Shown here piece by piece: positions 17,459 through 26,798 of a stretch of DNA of 64,000 nucleotides. Positions within the stretch are counted from its first letter, which is position 1; each line of letters opens with the position of its first letter. The DNA comes from Sporosarcina sp. FSL K6-1522 (GTDB taxonomy: Bacteria > Bacillota > Bacilli > Bacillales_A > Planococcaceae): assembly GCF_038622445.1 (NCBI RefSeq), contig NZ_CP152019.1:434001-498000 (forward strand), given 5' to 3'. Both the position numbers and the translations under genes were made by a program. The notes under the pieces are model-generated. The model saw only the letters and a program-made list of their open reading frames with translations. It did not search any database and was not told the DNA's origin.

Positions 17459-17605
17459 CTAACAACGCTCAGCGCTTACGGATGCCTCCCGCCATAAGTC
17501 AGGTAGAAAACCACTGCCAGTCTCACGGCTTCGGCCACCGCATGTAAGGCACCTTCGCTAAAAATCAGCTAAAAATCAGCTAAAAATCATAAGTTCAATT
17601 TATAT
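17459..17605. repeat. Interspersed repeat, copy 1
   Basis: This stretch matches 26651-26786 in blocks, from CTAACAACGCT through GGATGCCTCCC and GGCTTCGGC to an AAAATCATA-GTTCAA-TTATAT end. It begins 12 bases beyond the stop codon of the NCS1 permease gene. Its inner hairpin is degraded compared with copy 2. It also contains three tandem copies of the 11-mer GCTAAAAATCA at 17557-17589. Confidence 0.75.
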
Positions 17606-17617
17606 AATCACTTAATT

Positions 17618-18964
17618 TCATTGATTTTCCCCCATGTTAGTCACCGTCGATATATGTGCATTTTTAGCATGTGCGTTAGCTGTTTCAGTGAACTGATCAG
17701 GAGCAATTATCGCTTTCAACTTCATTCCGACCAAATAGATGATTATAGAAGCCAGTAACGATTGTACCGCTGGAATGCCTATCGGTATTTGATATTGAGT
17801 TAAATATCCTACGAACCCACCTAAAAGCATTGCTATTGTAGCTATCCAGTTCCATCCCTCTTTATCCTCCCATTGTTTTTTACGGATGAAAAAGAAATCT
17901 GCAAACATAATACCTGCAATAGCTGGATAAACCACACCTAACAGGATTAAGAAATCCATGAAAAAAGTTAAAATTCCCATCAACGCTAAAACTATACCCA
18001 ATAGAGATCCAATAATCGTTAACCAAGCTCTCTCTTTACCTGATTGCATATTAAACATATTTGCAGCAGCTAAACCCGTAGAATAACTAGCCACCAATTG
18101 ACTTGTCCAGAGAGCTAACCACAATATCAAGAAGCCCCAAAATGGAAATCCTAGATTTTGCATCACCGCGACAATGTCGGCATTTCCTACGCCTACTGAC
18201 ATTACAGCTCCTGTAAGAAAGAATACAAAACCAATAACGATAATCCCTAGCGGTATCAGTGCTTGATCTTTAATTGTTGGTTTTGAATACCTCGTATAAT
18301 CCGAAGCAATTAGCCACTGGGCTACGTTTGCCCCGAGAATCAGGCCGACTCCACCCCAAAATGTCATAGTTGGTTCTGGATTCCATGAAGAAATTGTTTC
18401 CCACCCTGCTCCTTTTAACGAATAAAATACTGCCGCAATAATTAGCAATAATCCTGATGGAACTGCTAAATAATCGGTCCATTTCATTGAGTTATATCCA
18501 ATTACAGCCGGTAAAGCGAATAGAAGACCTGCAATTATTGTTAAGAGTGCCCAAATTGCCCAACTCTCTTTATAGTCAACATTGAGAACTGCTGCAAGAG
18601 CATTTCCAGCAACGGCCGTATTCACGGCAAACCAACCTACGTTAAGAATCACCAAAGCAAGGCCTATAATAAAACGAGCTTGTACAGAACCAAAGCTCGT
18701 TCTAGCAATAACTGATGAGGAAAGTCCCGTTTTCGCACCAATATACCCTTGGAGAGCGTTCCCTATCCATTGAATAATTACTAACCCAACCAAAAGGATT
18801 AATAACACTTTTGAAATGCCAAAACTTCCAGCAAGTACTGCGCCTATCATAATAACAGGAACTGAAAATTCTAGGCCTCCAAAAATCGTAGCGGGTATGA
18901 TCCAATGCTGTCTTTCAGATTCTGGAACTCTTTGCATTGCGGAATCCTTATCTAAAAAACTCAT
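17618..18964 (-). CDS. NCS1-family permease (nucleobase/hydantoin/allantoin type)
   Basis: A 448-residue transporter with about twelve hydrophobic segments. Early motifs RQHWIIPATIFGGLEFSVP and GLSSSVIARTSFG are those of the NCS1 cytosine/purine/hydantoin/allantoin permeases. ATG 18964 has GGAG eight bases upstream and is preferred over the GTG at 18973, which overlaps it. It closes an operon with HyuA, HyuB and a DUF3830 protein, so it probably imports the cyclic amide or hydantoin-like compound those enzymes open (inference). Confidence 0.9.
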   Translation of the reverse strand: MSFLDKDSAMQRVPESERQHWIIPATIFGGLEFSVPVIMIGAVLAGSFGISKVLLILLVGLVIIQWIGNALQGYIGAKTGLSSSVIARTSFGSVQARFIIGLALVILNVGWFAVNTAVAGNALAAVLNVDYKESWAIWALLTIIAGLLFALPAVIGYNSMKWTDYLAVPSGLLLIIAAVFYSLKGAGWETISSWNPEPTMTFWGGVGLILGANVAQWLIASDYTRYSKPTIKDQALIPLGIIVIGFVFFLTGAVMSVGVGNADIVAVMQNLGFPFWGFLILWLALWTSQLVASYSTGLAAANMFNMQSGKERAWLTIIGSLLGIVLALMGILTFFMDFLILLGVVYPAIAGIMFADFFFIRKKQWEDKEGWNWIATIAMLLGGFVGYLTQYQIPIGIPAVQSLLASIIIYLVGMKLKAIIAPDQFTETANAHAKNAHISTVTNMGENQ

Positions 18965-18999
18965 TTTTTCCACTCCTATAGTTAGTTTATTTGTTTTTT

Positions 19000-19437
19000 C
19001 TAATGGACTCGTTCAATCCTAATTTTTTCTAAACCGCCTAACCAAATGCGCTCCCCAATTTTCTTCATTTCTTCAAACTGAGTATTTTCCACCTGACCAA
19101 ATACATTTACTGGCTCTTCGCCCATATGACTTCTAGTTGTCTCAGCACCGTAATAGATCGCTATTACATGACCAGGCTTTCCACCTTCCTCCAACCTCCA
19201 ATCTCTCCAGTAGCATACCTCTCCGATACTTGTATAAATTGTTTGGTTTTCCCTCGGGGGTAGGCTATGTAACTTTGCTTTAAAGTTTACTTCTCTTCCG
19301 GACCATCTAGATTGAGTAACTTCACTTTCATACGGTAATGAATCCCATACCAAGGAGGCTGTAGTCGGTGCTTCTTTTTCATTGAGCACGGCAATTAATT
19401 CATCACCTTGCCCAAACATAATTTTAATTTTCTTCAT
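19000..19437 (-). CDS. DUF3830 family protein (cyclophilin-like fold)
   Basis: A protein of about 145 residues when started at ATG 19437, giving MKKIKIMFGQGDELIAVLNE. The longer frame to 19557 adds an N-terminus that does not resemble the family. The features GQGDELIAVLNEKEAPTT and GEVCYWRDW are typical of DUF3830 proteins. These share a cyclophilin-like fold and often accompany hydantoinase/oxoprolinase genes; their activity is not established. The Shine-Dalgarno is a distant AAGGGG, so translation may be coupled to HyuB upstream. Confidence 0.72.
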   Translation of the reverse strand: MKKIKIMFGQGDELIAVLNEKEAPTTASLVWDSLPYESEVTQSRWSGREVNFKAKLHSLPPRENQTIYTSIGEVCYWRDWRLEEGGKPGHVIAIYYGAETTRSHMGEEPVNVFGQVENTQFEEMKKIGERIWLGGLEKIRIERVH

Positions 19438-19567
19438 TATTATAAGTAGCCCCTTCGCAATCCGATTAATCATAATATTCAGATATCGAAACTCATGAAG
19501 AAAGAGAATTCGCAAACCATAATGAATTCTCCCCTTCATGACTTGCATTTCAACCAAACCCTAGCCT

Positions 19568-21220
19568 TTAAGCATTCACGTATCCATTTCGAATATCCCT
19601 ATTAATATCCACTACTCTCCTCACAGATGGATCACCGAATCCGCCACCACCACCCGTTCGAACAATAACTTTATCGCCCTTCAATACTTTTCTTCCATTT
19701 ACTTTTAGTAGATGCTCGCTTTGATCACCTGAAATGATTTCAACATCAGGTTTTTTGCCATCCTCTCCTCCGAACAATCCCCATGCAGGAGTTAATGACC
19801 GCTCAAACCATAATGAAACTTGTGTATCTTCATTTAAAACCTCATATTCTCTGACCACTCCTAGCCCACCACAGAACTCTCCTTTTCCACCGGAATTCTC
19901 TCGTAATGCATACTGATTAATTCGAAGTGGATATTTAGATTCAAATACTTCAATCGGCAGGTTTTTAAAATCACCGCTAACATGGTTTATGAGAGCAGAC
20001 GGCCCATCACCATTGTTGAATGCTCCCCAACCACCAGCTGTTGCTTCCACACTCAAATAAGGTTTATTGTCCTGCCCCTTTTCTCCCGCAAAAGTGACTA
20101 CCATTGAGTCTCCATAGTGTGCAGCGGCTGCCTTCTCTTTCATAACTGGAGAAAGTGCCTGTATAATCAAATCAATAAGCAAACCAAGTGGGGTAAAATA
20201 CCAACCACACGGAGCAGGTTCGATTGCATGAAAAATGGTTCCCTCCGGGGCAATTACTTCTAAAGTTTTAAAATTTCCGCCCGTAACGGGGGAGTTCGGA
20301 CTGATTAAGTCTTTAAACGCAACCCGGCAAGCCGAAATCGCTTGTGCATATCCACAATTTGTCTGTCCCATTCTTTGCTTGCTTGAGCCGGTTAAATCAA
20401 TTAAAATATTTTCCCCTTTGACGACTACTTTGACCTTTACGAGAATCGGCTCATCCTTTACCCCGTCGTTATCAAGATACCCCTCAGCCTCATAAGTACC
20501 ATCAGGAATGTTGCGAACCACCTCGCTATCTAGCTCCTCGGATTGTTTGAAAATATCATGAATACAATTATTAATTCTCTCGAGCCCAAAACGCTCAATC
20601 AACTCCTTATAGCGCTTCTCACCAGTTCTACAAGCTGCAATCTGTGCATTCAAATCTCCTAAAGCTGCATCGGTAAACCTATTGTTTACAGTAATCAAAC
20701 GAATAACATCTACAATCGGTTTACCCTTGTCATGAATCTTTGTGGGTGGAATCCGAATGCCTTCTTGATAGATATTCGTTGCATCCATCGGATACCCAGG
20801 GTCTTTCGATCCAATATCAAGCCAGTGTGCCCTTGTAGCCGTAAATCCAACTAATTCTCCTGAGTAAAAAATAGGAGAAAACGTAGTAACATCATTCAAA
20901 TGGGTTCCACCTATATATGAGTCATTCAAAATATAGAGATCGCCATCCCGATAGTTTTGCTTTCCACCAATCAGTTTTGTCGTCACATTAATACACTCAT
21001 CAAGATTCCCTAGAAATATCGGTAATCCCGCAGATTGTCCAAGCAATTCAACGTCTTGATTAAACAAACAGACACTACAATCTTTCATCTCGTAAATAAT
21101 TGGAGAAAAGGCACTTCTCGCCAAACTTGCATTCATTTCATCCGCTGCAGAAATGAGCGCATTCCTAACAATTTCCGTGGTAATTGGATTTTCCAAGAAA
21201 ACCTGTTCTACTACTTTCAT
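19568..21220 (-). CDS. hyuB: Hydantoinase/oxoprolinase-type amidohydrolase subunit B, copy 1
   Basis: A 550-residue protein with HyuB-family hallmarks: NPITTEIVRNALISAADEMN at the N-terminus, YILNDSYIGGTHLNDVT, HWLDIGSKDPGYPMDA and a C-terminal RTGGGGGFGDPSVR. The family works with HyuA in ATP-dependent opening of hydantoins or 5-oxoproline, or in acetone carboxylation. It overlaps the upstream HyuA gene by four bases, with AGAGGTGG before the ATG. The actual substrate is not visible; the permease and DUF3830 partner suggest a cyclic amide. Confidence 0.9.
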   Translation of the reverse strand: MKVVEQVFLENPITTEIVRNALISAADEMNASLARSAFSPIIYEMKDCSVCLFNQDVELLGQSAGLPIFLGNLDECINVTTKLIGGKQNYRDGDLYILNDSYIGGTHLNDVTTFSPIFYSGELVGFTATRAHWLDIGSKDPGYPMDATNIYQEGIRIPPTKIHDKGKPIVDVIRLITVNNRFTDAALGDLNAQIAACRTGEKRYKELIERFGLERINNCIHDIFKQSEELDSEVVRNIPDGTYEAEGYLDNDGVKDEPILVKVKVVVKGENILIDLTGSSKQRMGQTNCGYAQAISACRVAFKDLISPNSPVTGGNFKTLEVIAPEGTIFHAIEPAPCGWYFTPLGLLIDLIIQALSPVMKEKAAAAHYGDSMVVTFAGEKGQDNKPYLSVEATAGGWGAFNNGDGPSALINHVSGDFKNLPIEVFESKYPLRINQYALRENSGGKGEFCGGLGVVREYEVLNEDTQVSLWFERSLTPAWGLFGGEDGKKPDVEIISGDQSEHLLKVNGRKVLKGDKVIVRTGGGGGFGDPSVRRVVDINRDIRNGYVNA

Positions 21221-23253
21221 ACAAGTTCCACCTCTTTTATAGTAATTTTAGAAATTGCAATGTTACGATTTCCATCAACACTAATCGAAAAACTAGGTGG
21301 AACAACAATTGTTGAATTCTTATCTTCAATAATTGCCGGTCCCTCAAAATGATTACCTGATGTCAAATCGGTAGTAGCGTATACACCAGTTTTTTGCACC
21401 GAACCAGCCCAGACAATTTCCCGTGTATGATCCGGCTCGATTAACTCCTTCGAGTTACTATCGATTTTCGTTATCCCAATTTTCTCTAAATCTCCTAAAG
21501 CGGTAGTTCGAATATTCACGATTTCAGTAATACCATTGGGATTATTGTGACCATAAATATCAAAATGAGTTGTATGAAATCTCTCTTCTAATTCAGCTAA
21601 GTCATCAGACTCGTTTACAATATTCACTGTATATTCTTGGCCAACGTATCGGATATCTACGCTTTTTTGAAATCGAATTTGATCCGTTGGGATATGTTGC
21701 TGATTCAACATCGTAATGCTCTCTTCTTCCATTTCATTATAAAGAGATTGCATTTCATTTTTCTTTACATCGTTAAGTACAGTAACATAGTTTCTTACAG
21801 TATCGAAACGGATATCTGTCTGAAGCATCCCCCACGCTGAAAATGTTCCGGAAGTATCAGGTATTAAGACCTTCCCAACATCAAGTAAATCAGCAATCAA
21901 TACAGCATGCATAGGACCCGCCCCGCCAAATGCTACGATTGTAAATTCTCGTGGGTCAATTCCTCTTTTTACAGTTAAATTACGGATTGCATCCGCCATC
22001 TTCGCATTTGCTATATCACATATGCCCTCTGCTGTTTCTTCAACGGATAGACCAATTTGGTCCGCTACGGATTTTACTGCTTGATAGGCTGCTTCTTCAT
22101 CAAGCACTAAGTCACCTCCTAGGAAATTATTTGCATCTATTCTGCCTAGTACAAGGTTTGCATCTGTAACAGTTGGCTTCGTTCCTCCATTACCATAACA
22201 AGCAGGACCCGGATATGACCCTGCACTTTTAGGTCCAACCCTTAATCCGCCTCCCTCAAGATAGGCGATTGATCCACCGCCAGCTCCAACTGTATGAATA
22301 TTAACCATAGGTGAAAGAATTGGGAATCCTTCCATGATGGTTTCCGCCGTCACATCTGGTTCCCCATCAATTGTCATACTGACGTCAAAGCTTGTCCCCC
22401 CCATATCCACACAGATTAGATTTTTTTCACCTGTCAATTTGGTTAAATTCACGCCACCGATTGTCCCACCAACAGGACCAGACATTAACGTTTGCAACGG
22501 TAATTGTTTTGCTACTTTCGACGTCATAACCCCACCATTGGATTGCATGATATAAATATCTTTGTCAAAACCTTTCTCCATCATCTCTAATTCTAGAATA
22601 TTCAGATATTTATTCACGATAGGAGCGATATATGCATTGATAATCGTCGTACTTACCCGCTCATACTCTCGCCATTCACGGGCGATGTCACTTGAAAGTG
22701 AGACTGGAATCTCTAATTCTTTTTCAATCGCATCCCTAATATCCTGTTCATGCTGAGGATTCTTGTATGAATGTAAAAAACAAACAGCTACAGCATCATA
22801 CTCACCATTTTTCAGTTCGTTGACAATTTCTTTAACATTCTCTCTATCAAGTTGGGTTTGTACTTCCCCTTGAAAAGACATTCTTTCTTTTATTTCGTAA
22901 GTATGTTCCCTTTCTAACAATGGGGCAGGCTTACTATATTGAATATTGTACATTTCTATCCGATTCGCTCTACCTATCTCGTATATATCACGAAATCCTT
23001 CCGTAACTAGCAGTGCAACCCTTGCTCCCTTTCTTTCTAAAAAGGCATTTAATCCGGAAGTCGTTCCATGAACAAAGTATTCAATTTCGTCAAAGTCCTT
23101 CACGTATTTATCTATACATTGCATAACACCTTCCGCCAAATTATGTGGTGTCGTTAGTGTTTTATGAGTATGAAAAACGCCCTCTTTTTGATCATATACA
23201 ACCAAATCTGTAAAAGTCCCGCCAATATCAACACCTAATTTATATCGTGACAT
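21217..23253 (-). CDS. hyuA: Hydantoinase/oxoprolinase-type ATPase subunit A, copy 1
   Basis: A 678-residue ASKHA-type protein. The phosphate loop GVDIGGTFTDLVVYD is followed by FVHGTTSGLNAFLERKGA, a second loop CVDMGGTSFDVSMT and FGGAGPMHAVLIADLL. These are the standard HyuA/oxoprolinase A motifs. The start is ATG 23253 behind AGAAGGAGGAAG; the frame open to 23307 is not needed. It heads the operon HyuA-HyuB-DUF3830-NCS1 permease. A cre-like site sits about 55 bases upstream. Confidence 0.92.
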   Translation of the reverse strand: MSRYKLGVDIGGTFTDLVVYDQKEGVFHTHKTLTTPHNLAEGVMQCIDKYVKDFDEIEYFVHGTTSGLNAFLERKGARVALLVTEGFRDIYEIGRANRIEMYNIQYSKPAPLLEREHTYEIKERMSFQGEVQTQLDRENVKEIVNELKNGEYDAVAVCFLHSYKNPQHEQDIRDAIEKELEIPVSLSSDIAREWREYERVSTTIINAYIAPIVNKYLNILELEMMEKGFDKDIYIMQSNGGVMTSKVAKQLPLQTLMSGPVGGTIGGVNLTKLTGEKNLICVDMGGTSFDVSMTIDGEPDVTAETIMEGFPILSPMVNIHTVGAGGGSIAYLEGGGLRVGPKSAGSYPGPACYGNGGTKPTVTDANLVLGRIDANNFLGGDLVLDEEAAYQAVKSVADQIGLSVEETAEGICDIANAKMADAIRNLTVKRGIDPREFTIVAFGGAGPMHAVLIADLLDVGKVLIPDTSGTFSAWGMLQTDIRFDTVRNYVTVLNDVKKNEMQSLYNEMEEESITMLNQQHIPTDQIRFQKSVDIRYVGQEYTVNIVNESDDLAELEERFHTTHFDIYGHNNPNGITEIVNIRTTALGDLEKIGITKIDSNSKELIEPDHTREIVWAGSVQKTGVYATTDLTSGNHFEGPAIIEDKNSTIVVPPSFSISVDGNRNIAISKITIKEVELV

Positions 23254-23306
23254 AACTCTTCCTCCTTCTAATAAGTAATTTGATAATTTATTATGCGATG
23301 TATTCA

Positions 23307-23320
23307 ATTAAGCGCTTTCA
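23307..23320 (-). promoter_or_regulatory. Candidate cre (CcpA) site upstream of hyuA copy 1
   Basis: On the minus strand TGAAAGCGCTTAAT matches the cre consensus TGWAARCGYTWNCW except at one position. It lies 54 bases before the ATG of hyuA, a usual place for catabolite repression. No clear sigma-A promoter could be fixed beside it. Confidence 0.5.
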
Positions 23321-23529
23321 TTATTCCGTAACTTGGTATATCTATTACTACATATTAGTGAAAGTAAAAAAACTCTTTGAATCCGTTGCAGCGCAATGGG
23401 ATCCCCCCTTACCATTAGCCAAGTATTCTTATATTTTCGATTCCCCTTTAAAACACACCTACGCTGTATTTATTCAATATATAAATATTTGTTATTAGAA
23501 TCAGATAACTAACTATACAACCCCCTTCA

Positions 23530-24072
23530 TTAAAAAACTGCTGGACTCACGGAACTTATTAATACTGTCTCTCTATCAAGTGGATTCTCCCACTTATGAA
23601 GCAATGTAGATGGAAAATGAATCGCATCCCCCTTTTTTAAAAAATATTTTTTGTCCCCAATATATATAACAATCTCCCCATCAATTACATAGTAAAATTC
23701 CTCTCCAGGATGTTGAACAAGCTCAGGGTCTTTATGATTCGGATCTAGCGTTATGATGAACGTATCCATTTTCCGATCTGGAAAATGATTGCTAAGACTA
23801 ACGAGTGTTGTATCTGAGCTCCCAATTCGGAATGGTTTTTGATTTTTTTCGTATACAGCATAATTTAAATCATTATCGTTTTCGAAAAAATAAACCATCG
23901 ATTCTCCTAATGCATCTGCAATTTTCTTTAATGATGTTATGGCCAAAGAAGTTGTTCCTCTTTCAATCTGCGACAAAAAACTCACTGACAGGTCTGTTTT
24001 TTCACTCAGTTCTTTCAGTGTCATCCCTTGATTTTTTCGAAGACTCTTTATTTTATTGAATATATCCTCCAT
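23530..24072 (-). CDS. XRE-family regulator with C-terminal cupin domain, copy 1
   Basis: A 180-residue regulator. Residues 8-62 form an XRE helix-turn-helix with QGMTLKELSEKTDLSVSFLSQIERG, and residues 105-175 a small cupin with HPGEEFYYVIDGEIVIYIGDKKYFLKKGDAIHFPSTLLHKW. Such proteins sense a small ligand in the cupin and control nearby amino acid or amide catabolic genes. GGGAGG precedes the ATG. It lies upstream of the hyuA copy 1 operon in the same direction, which it may regulate. It is similar in design to the regulator at 27971. Confidence 0.9.
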   Translation of the reverse strand: MEDIFNKIKSLRKNQGMTLKELSEKTDLSVSFLSQIERGTTSLAITSLKKIADALGESMVYFFENDNDLNYAVYEKNQKPFRIGSSDTTLVSLSNHFPDRKMDTFIITLDPNHKDPELVQHPGEEFYYVIDGEIVIYIGDKKYFLKKGDAIHFPSTLLHKWENPLDRETVLISSVSPAVF

Positions 24073-24176
24073 CTCTACCTCCCGAATTACAGTATATGTT
24101 TAATTTTTTATCACTATACCATAATTCAGATAATTAAAACAACTGTTTATTGAAACAAATTATTAGATCTGAACTC

Positions 24177-24240
24177 AAAAACACCTAGACACTTCCTCCA
24201 AGGATTATTATCCATAAGTGAAAGTGTCTAGGTGTTTTTT
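24177..24240. terminator. Bidirectional intrinsic terminator
   Basis: ACACCTAGACACTT (24181-24194) pairs with AAGTGTCTAGGTGT (24222-24235), extended by A and T runs on either side. The loop is long, about 27 bases. It lies downstream of the cyclodeaminase gene on the minus strand, before the XRE regulator. Confidence 0.85.
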
Positions 24241-24297
24241 GTCAGACTTCCTTTTTAAATCCCCAAGTTATAGCAATAACTCCAAGGCTATTCAATT

Positions 24298-25272
24298 TTA
24301 CAATTCCACCCGAACCCCAGCTTTAGTAGTCACAGCCTTCTCATACAAATATTTCGCTACAACAATATCCGCAATCGCAAGACCTACTGATTCAAATACC
24401 GTAATTTCCTCATCGTTTTCTCTGCCTGGACGCTCGCCACTAACCACTTTTCCAAGCTCTGCATGAATACCTGTCTCTGAGAATACGCCTTCTCGGATTG
24501 GCACCTGCAAGTCGCCCGTTTCTTCTAGGGCAGCGTCCTCAGCTTCAACGACTACTTTACTCGCTGAGATAATCGCGTGGCTAGGCAACTCCTGCATCGT
24601 TGGACGGAACGATCCCACCGCATTCACATGCGTTCCTGGTTTCAACGCTTCTGTGAAAACAGGCGTCGTTGAACTCGTAGCCGTTACCAAAACATCTGCA
24701 TGGCGAACCACTTCATTCGGATCCTCGCATACGACTGTTTTCAAACCAAACTTCTCCTTCACAAACGTGGCAAACTCTTCGGATTTACCTGCACTTCGAT
24801 TAAAAACATGGACCTCTTCTATATCTCGAGCCGCCACTACCGCTTCACAAAGCCCTCTCGCCTGCTCACCTGTTCCGATAATCCCCAACACTTTCGCATC
24901 CTGACGCGCAAAATGCTTTGTCGCTACTCCCGATAAAGCCCCCGTCCGCATAAGTGTTAAATAAGAACCTTCCAACAAAGCAAGCGGTTCTCCCGTTTTA
25001 ATATCCGAAAGCATGACAACCCCTTGAATCGTCTTCTTGCCATTCTCCTTATTATCAGGAACGACCGTCACATATTTCAGCCCCATCGTTTGCAAACCTT
25101 CAGCAACAGATGGCATCACTAATCCTGAGTTCCTTTCACCGAATGGTAGCGCAAGCCGTATCGGTGTATCTGTTCGCTCAGCAGAAAACTCCTCCAAAGC
25201 AACAGCAACTCGATCCATCACCTCATGCATATCCACTAATTTCTGTTGCTCACTTGCACTTAAAATCAACAT
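24298..25272 (-). CDS. Ornithine cyclodeaminase-family protein, probable 1-pyrroline-2-carboxylate reductase
   Basis: A 324-residue protein of the ornithine cyclodeaminase/mu-crystallin family. It has a Rossmann motif GIIGTGEQARGLCEAVV, VNAVGSFRPTMQELP and a C-terminal SVGLAIADIVVAKYLYEKA. I start it at ATG 25272, eight bases after GGAGGA. Members next to a proline racemase-family dehydratase reduce 1-pyrroline-2-carboxylate to L-proline, which fits the operon here (racemase family, symporter, this gene). Alanine dehydrogenase, ornithine cyclodeaminase or ectoine/ureido-acid side activities remain possible. A truncated copy of its 3' end lies at 17190. Confidence 0.85.
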   Translation of the reverse strand: MLILSASEQQKLVDMHEVMDRVAVALEEFSAERTDTPIRLALPFGERNSGLVMPSVAEGLQTMGLKYVTVVPDNKENGKKTIQGVVMLSDIKTGEPLALLEGSYLTLMRTGALSGVATKHFARQDAKVLGIIGTGEQARGLCEAVVAARDIEEVHVFNRSAGKSEEFATFVKEKFGLKTVVCEDPNEVVRHADVLVTATSSTTPVFTEALKPGTHVNAVGSFRPTMQELPSHAIISASKVVVEAEDAALEETGDLQVPIREGVFSETGIHAELGKVVSGERPGRENDEEITVFESVGLAIADIVVAKYLYEKAVTTKAGVRVEL

Positions 25273-25330
25273 ATCTTTTTCCTCCAATTTTGAAGCTCTC
25301 CATGCAAACGCACAACGGATCCATCTACCC

Positions 25331-26587
25331 TCATTGTGCAGTTGTAGGTGTTTTCTCTAACAACACTTCTGACTCTTCTTCAAATGCATCTACCTCGCCA
25401 TCGAAACGCGAATGCACAATCGCCGTCCCCGTCAGATCACCAGCAATATTATTTACCGTATTACCTGTATCTACCAATGGTGACACCGCTGCATAGACCG
25501 CCACAATTTCCAGCGGCAAACCTAATGTAGACATTAAAATAGCCATCATAACGATGTCTGCTCCTCTAGCTCCTGCAGTTCCCATGGATAAAGCAAGGCC
25601 AAGAAAAACAAATTGTAAAATCAACGTCGGTGTAATCGGTATATTATAGATATTTGCTGCAAAAACGCCGGTGACACCAAATGTTACGGCTAAACCGTCC
25701 ATATTGATCGTTGCCCCAAGCGGCAATGTAAATCCATAAATTTTATCAGAAATTCCAAGCTTCTTGGAGACGTCCATTGATACCGGTAACGTAGCATTAC
25801 TAGATGATGTAGCGGCTGCAACGAGCAATGCAGGGCTAATTGCCCTAAAGAAGCCCAATGGTTTGTATTTGGTAAACAATTTTATGAGCGTCGGATAGAC
25901 GATTAATAATAGAATCGCCAAGCCAATCAGACAACTTAAGACATAGTACAGCGCTTCATACAAAATCTTCATATCTGTTGTTCCTACCAAGTTTGCAATT
26001 AATGCAAGAATACCGATAGGCGCAACCTTCATAATAATGTCAGTGATTTTCAACATCAATGTCGCACCTTCATTGATCAGCTTCGTAAGTCCACTTACTT
26101 TTTCCCCTAAACTCAGTAGAGCAACCCCGATAATAACAGCCGCAATGATGATTTGAAGCATATTCGTTTCTGCCATCCCTAATATAATGTTATTCGGGAC
26201 CCACTCAACTATATTATCTATAAAACTGAACTTTTCCGGTTCAATTACTTTATCTCCCGTTAACAACCCCTGTGCACCTTTTCCAGGATTGAGCAGTAGA
26301 GCTACACCAATCCCAATAGACGCCGCAAAAATTGTCGTCAGTGAATAATATAAAATTGTAATGCCACCTATCGATCTTAATGACTTCATACTAGGCAAGT
26401 TCGTGATGCCATCAATTAAAACAAAGAACGTCAATGGAACGATTAACATTTGAAGCAATCTGATAAAAATGTCACCAATCGGCTTCAAATAACTTGCGTT
26501 CTGCCCCAAAATCAAGCCAATGATGATCCCAATCGCGGCACCTATCGCCACTTGGATGAAAAGATTTTGCTTTTTCCACCATCCCAT
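25331..26587 (-). CDS. Dicarboxylate/amino acid:cation symporter (DAACS family)
   Basis: A 418-residue transporter of the GltP/GltT/DctA fold. It carries a Ser-rich hairpin motif ATSSSNATLPVSMD, the hairpin-adjacent segment PLGATINMDG, and near the C-terminus a TGNTVNNIAGD segment for substrate and sodium. It takes up acidic or neutral amino acids with cations. Between a racemase-family enzyme and a cyclodeaminase-family reductase it may carry an imino acid such as hydroxyproline, but glutamate or serine-type substrates are as likely on family grounds. A G-rich Shine-Dalgarno precedes ATG 26587. Confidence 0.9.
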   Translation of the reverse strand: MGWWKKQNLFIQVAIGAAIGIIIGLILGQNASYLKPIGDIFIRLLQMLIVPLTFFVLIDGITNLPSMKSLRSIGGITILYYSLTTIFAASIGIGVALLLNPGKGAQGLLTGDKVIEPEKFSFIDNIVEWVPNNIILGMAETNMLQIIIAAVIIGVALLSLGEKVSGLTKLINEGATLMLKITDIIMKVAPIGILALIANLVGTTDMKILYEALYYVLSCLIGLAILLLIVYPTLIKLFTKYKPLGFFRAISPALLVAAATSSSNATLPVSMDVSKKLGISDKIYGFTLPLGATINMDGLAVTFGVTGVFAANIYNIPITPTLILQFVFLGLALSMGTAGARGADIVMMAILMSTLGLPLEIVAVYAAVSPLVDTGNTVNNIAGDLTGTAIVHSRFDGEVDAFEEESEVLLEKTPTTAQ

Positions 26588-26650
26588 CTATACATCCCCC
26601 CGTCGATCATTCCCCTATTTACAAAAGCTTTACTGAACTAAAGAATCCCA

Positions 26651-26786
26651 CTAACAACGCTAGACGCTTGCGGATGCCTCCCACCGTAAGGCAGGCAAGG
26701 AATAATTGCCTGCCTTACAGCTTCGGCGACCTCTTATAAAGCATCTTTGCTAGAGAGTAGGTGAAAATCATATGTTCAACTTATAT
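26651..26786. repeat. Interspersed repeat, copy 2
   Basis: This element corresponds to 17459-17605 and has a perfect 12-bp hairpin, GTAAGGCAGGCA (26686-26697) with TGCCTGCCTTAC (26707-26718). Like copy 1 it starts about 12 bases beyond the stop codon of a leftward gene and reads in the same orientation. It separates the racemase-family gene from the symporter gene. Confidence 0.75.
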
Positions 26787-26798
26787 ACCGATAACAAT

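Larger units (their letters stand above)
16389..17617. other. 1.2-kb gene-poor region with hairpins, a gene remnant and an interspersed repeat
   Basis: No intact gene is seen here. Open frames of up to about 90 codons lack ribosome binding sites and family features. The stretch holds two terminator-like hairpins, a long nested inverted repeat, the last 32 codons of a broken ornithine cyclodeaminase gene, and one copy of a repeat also found at 26.7 kb. It looks like an eroded junction between the hydroxyproline and hydantoinase regions. Confidence 0.75.
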
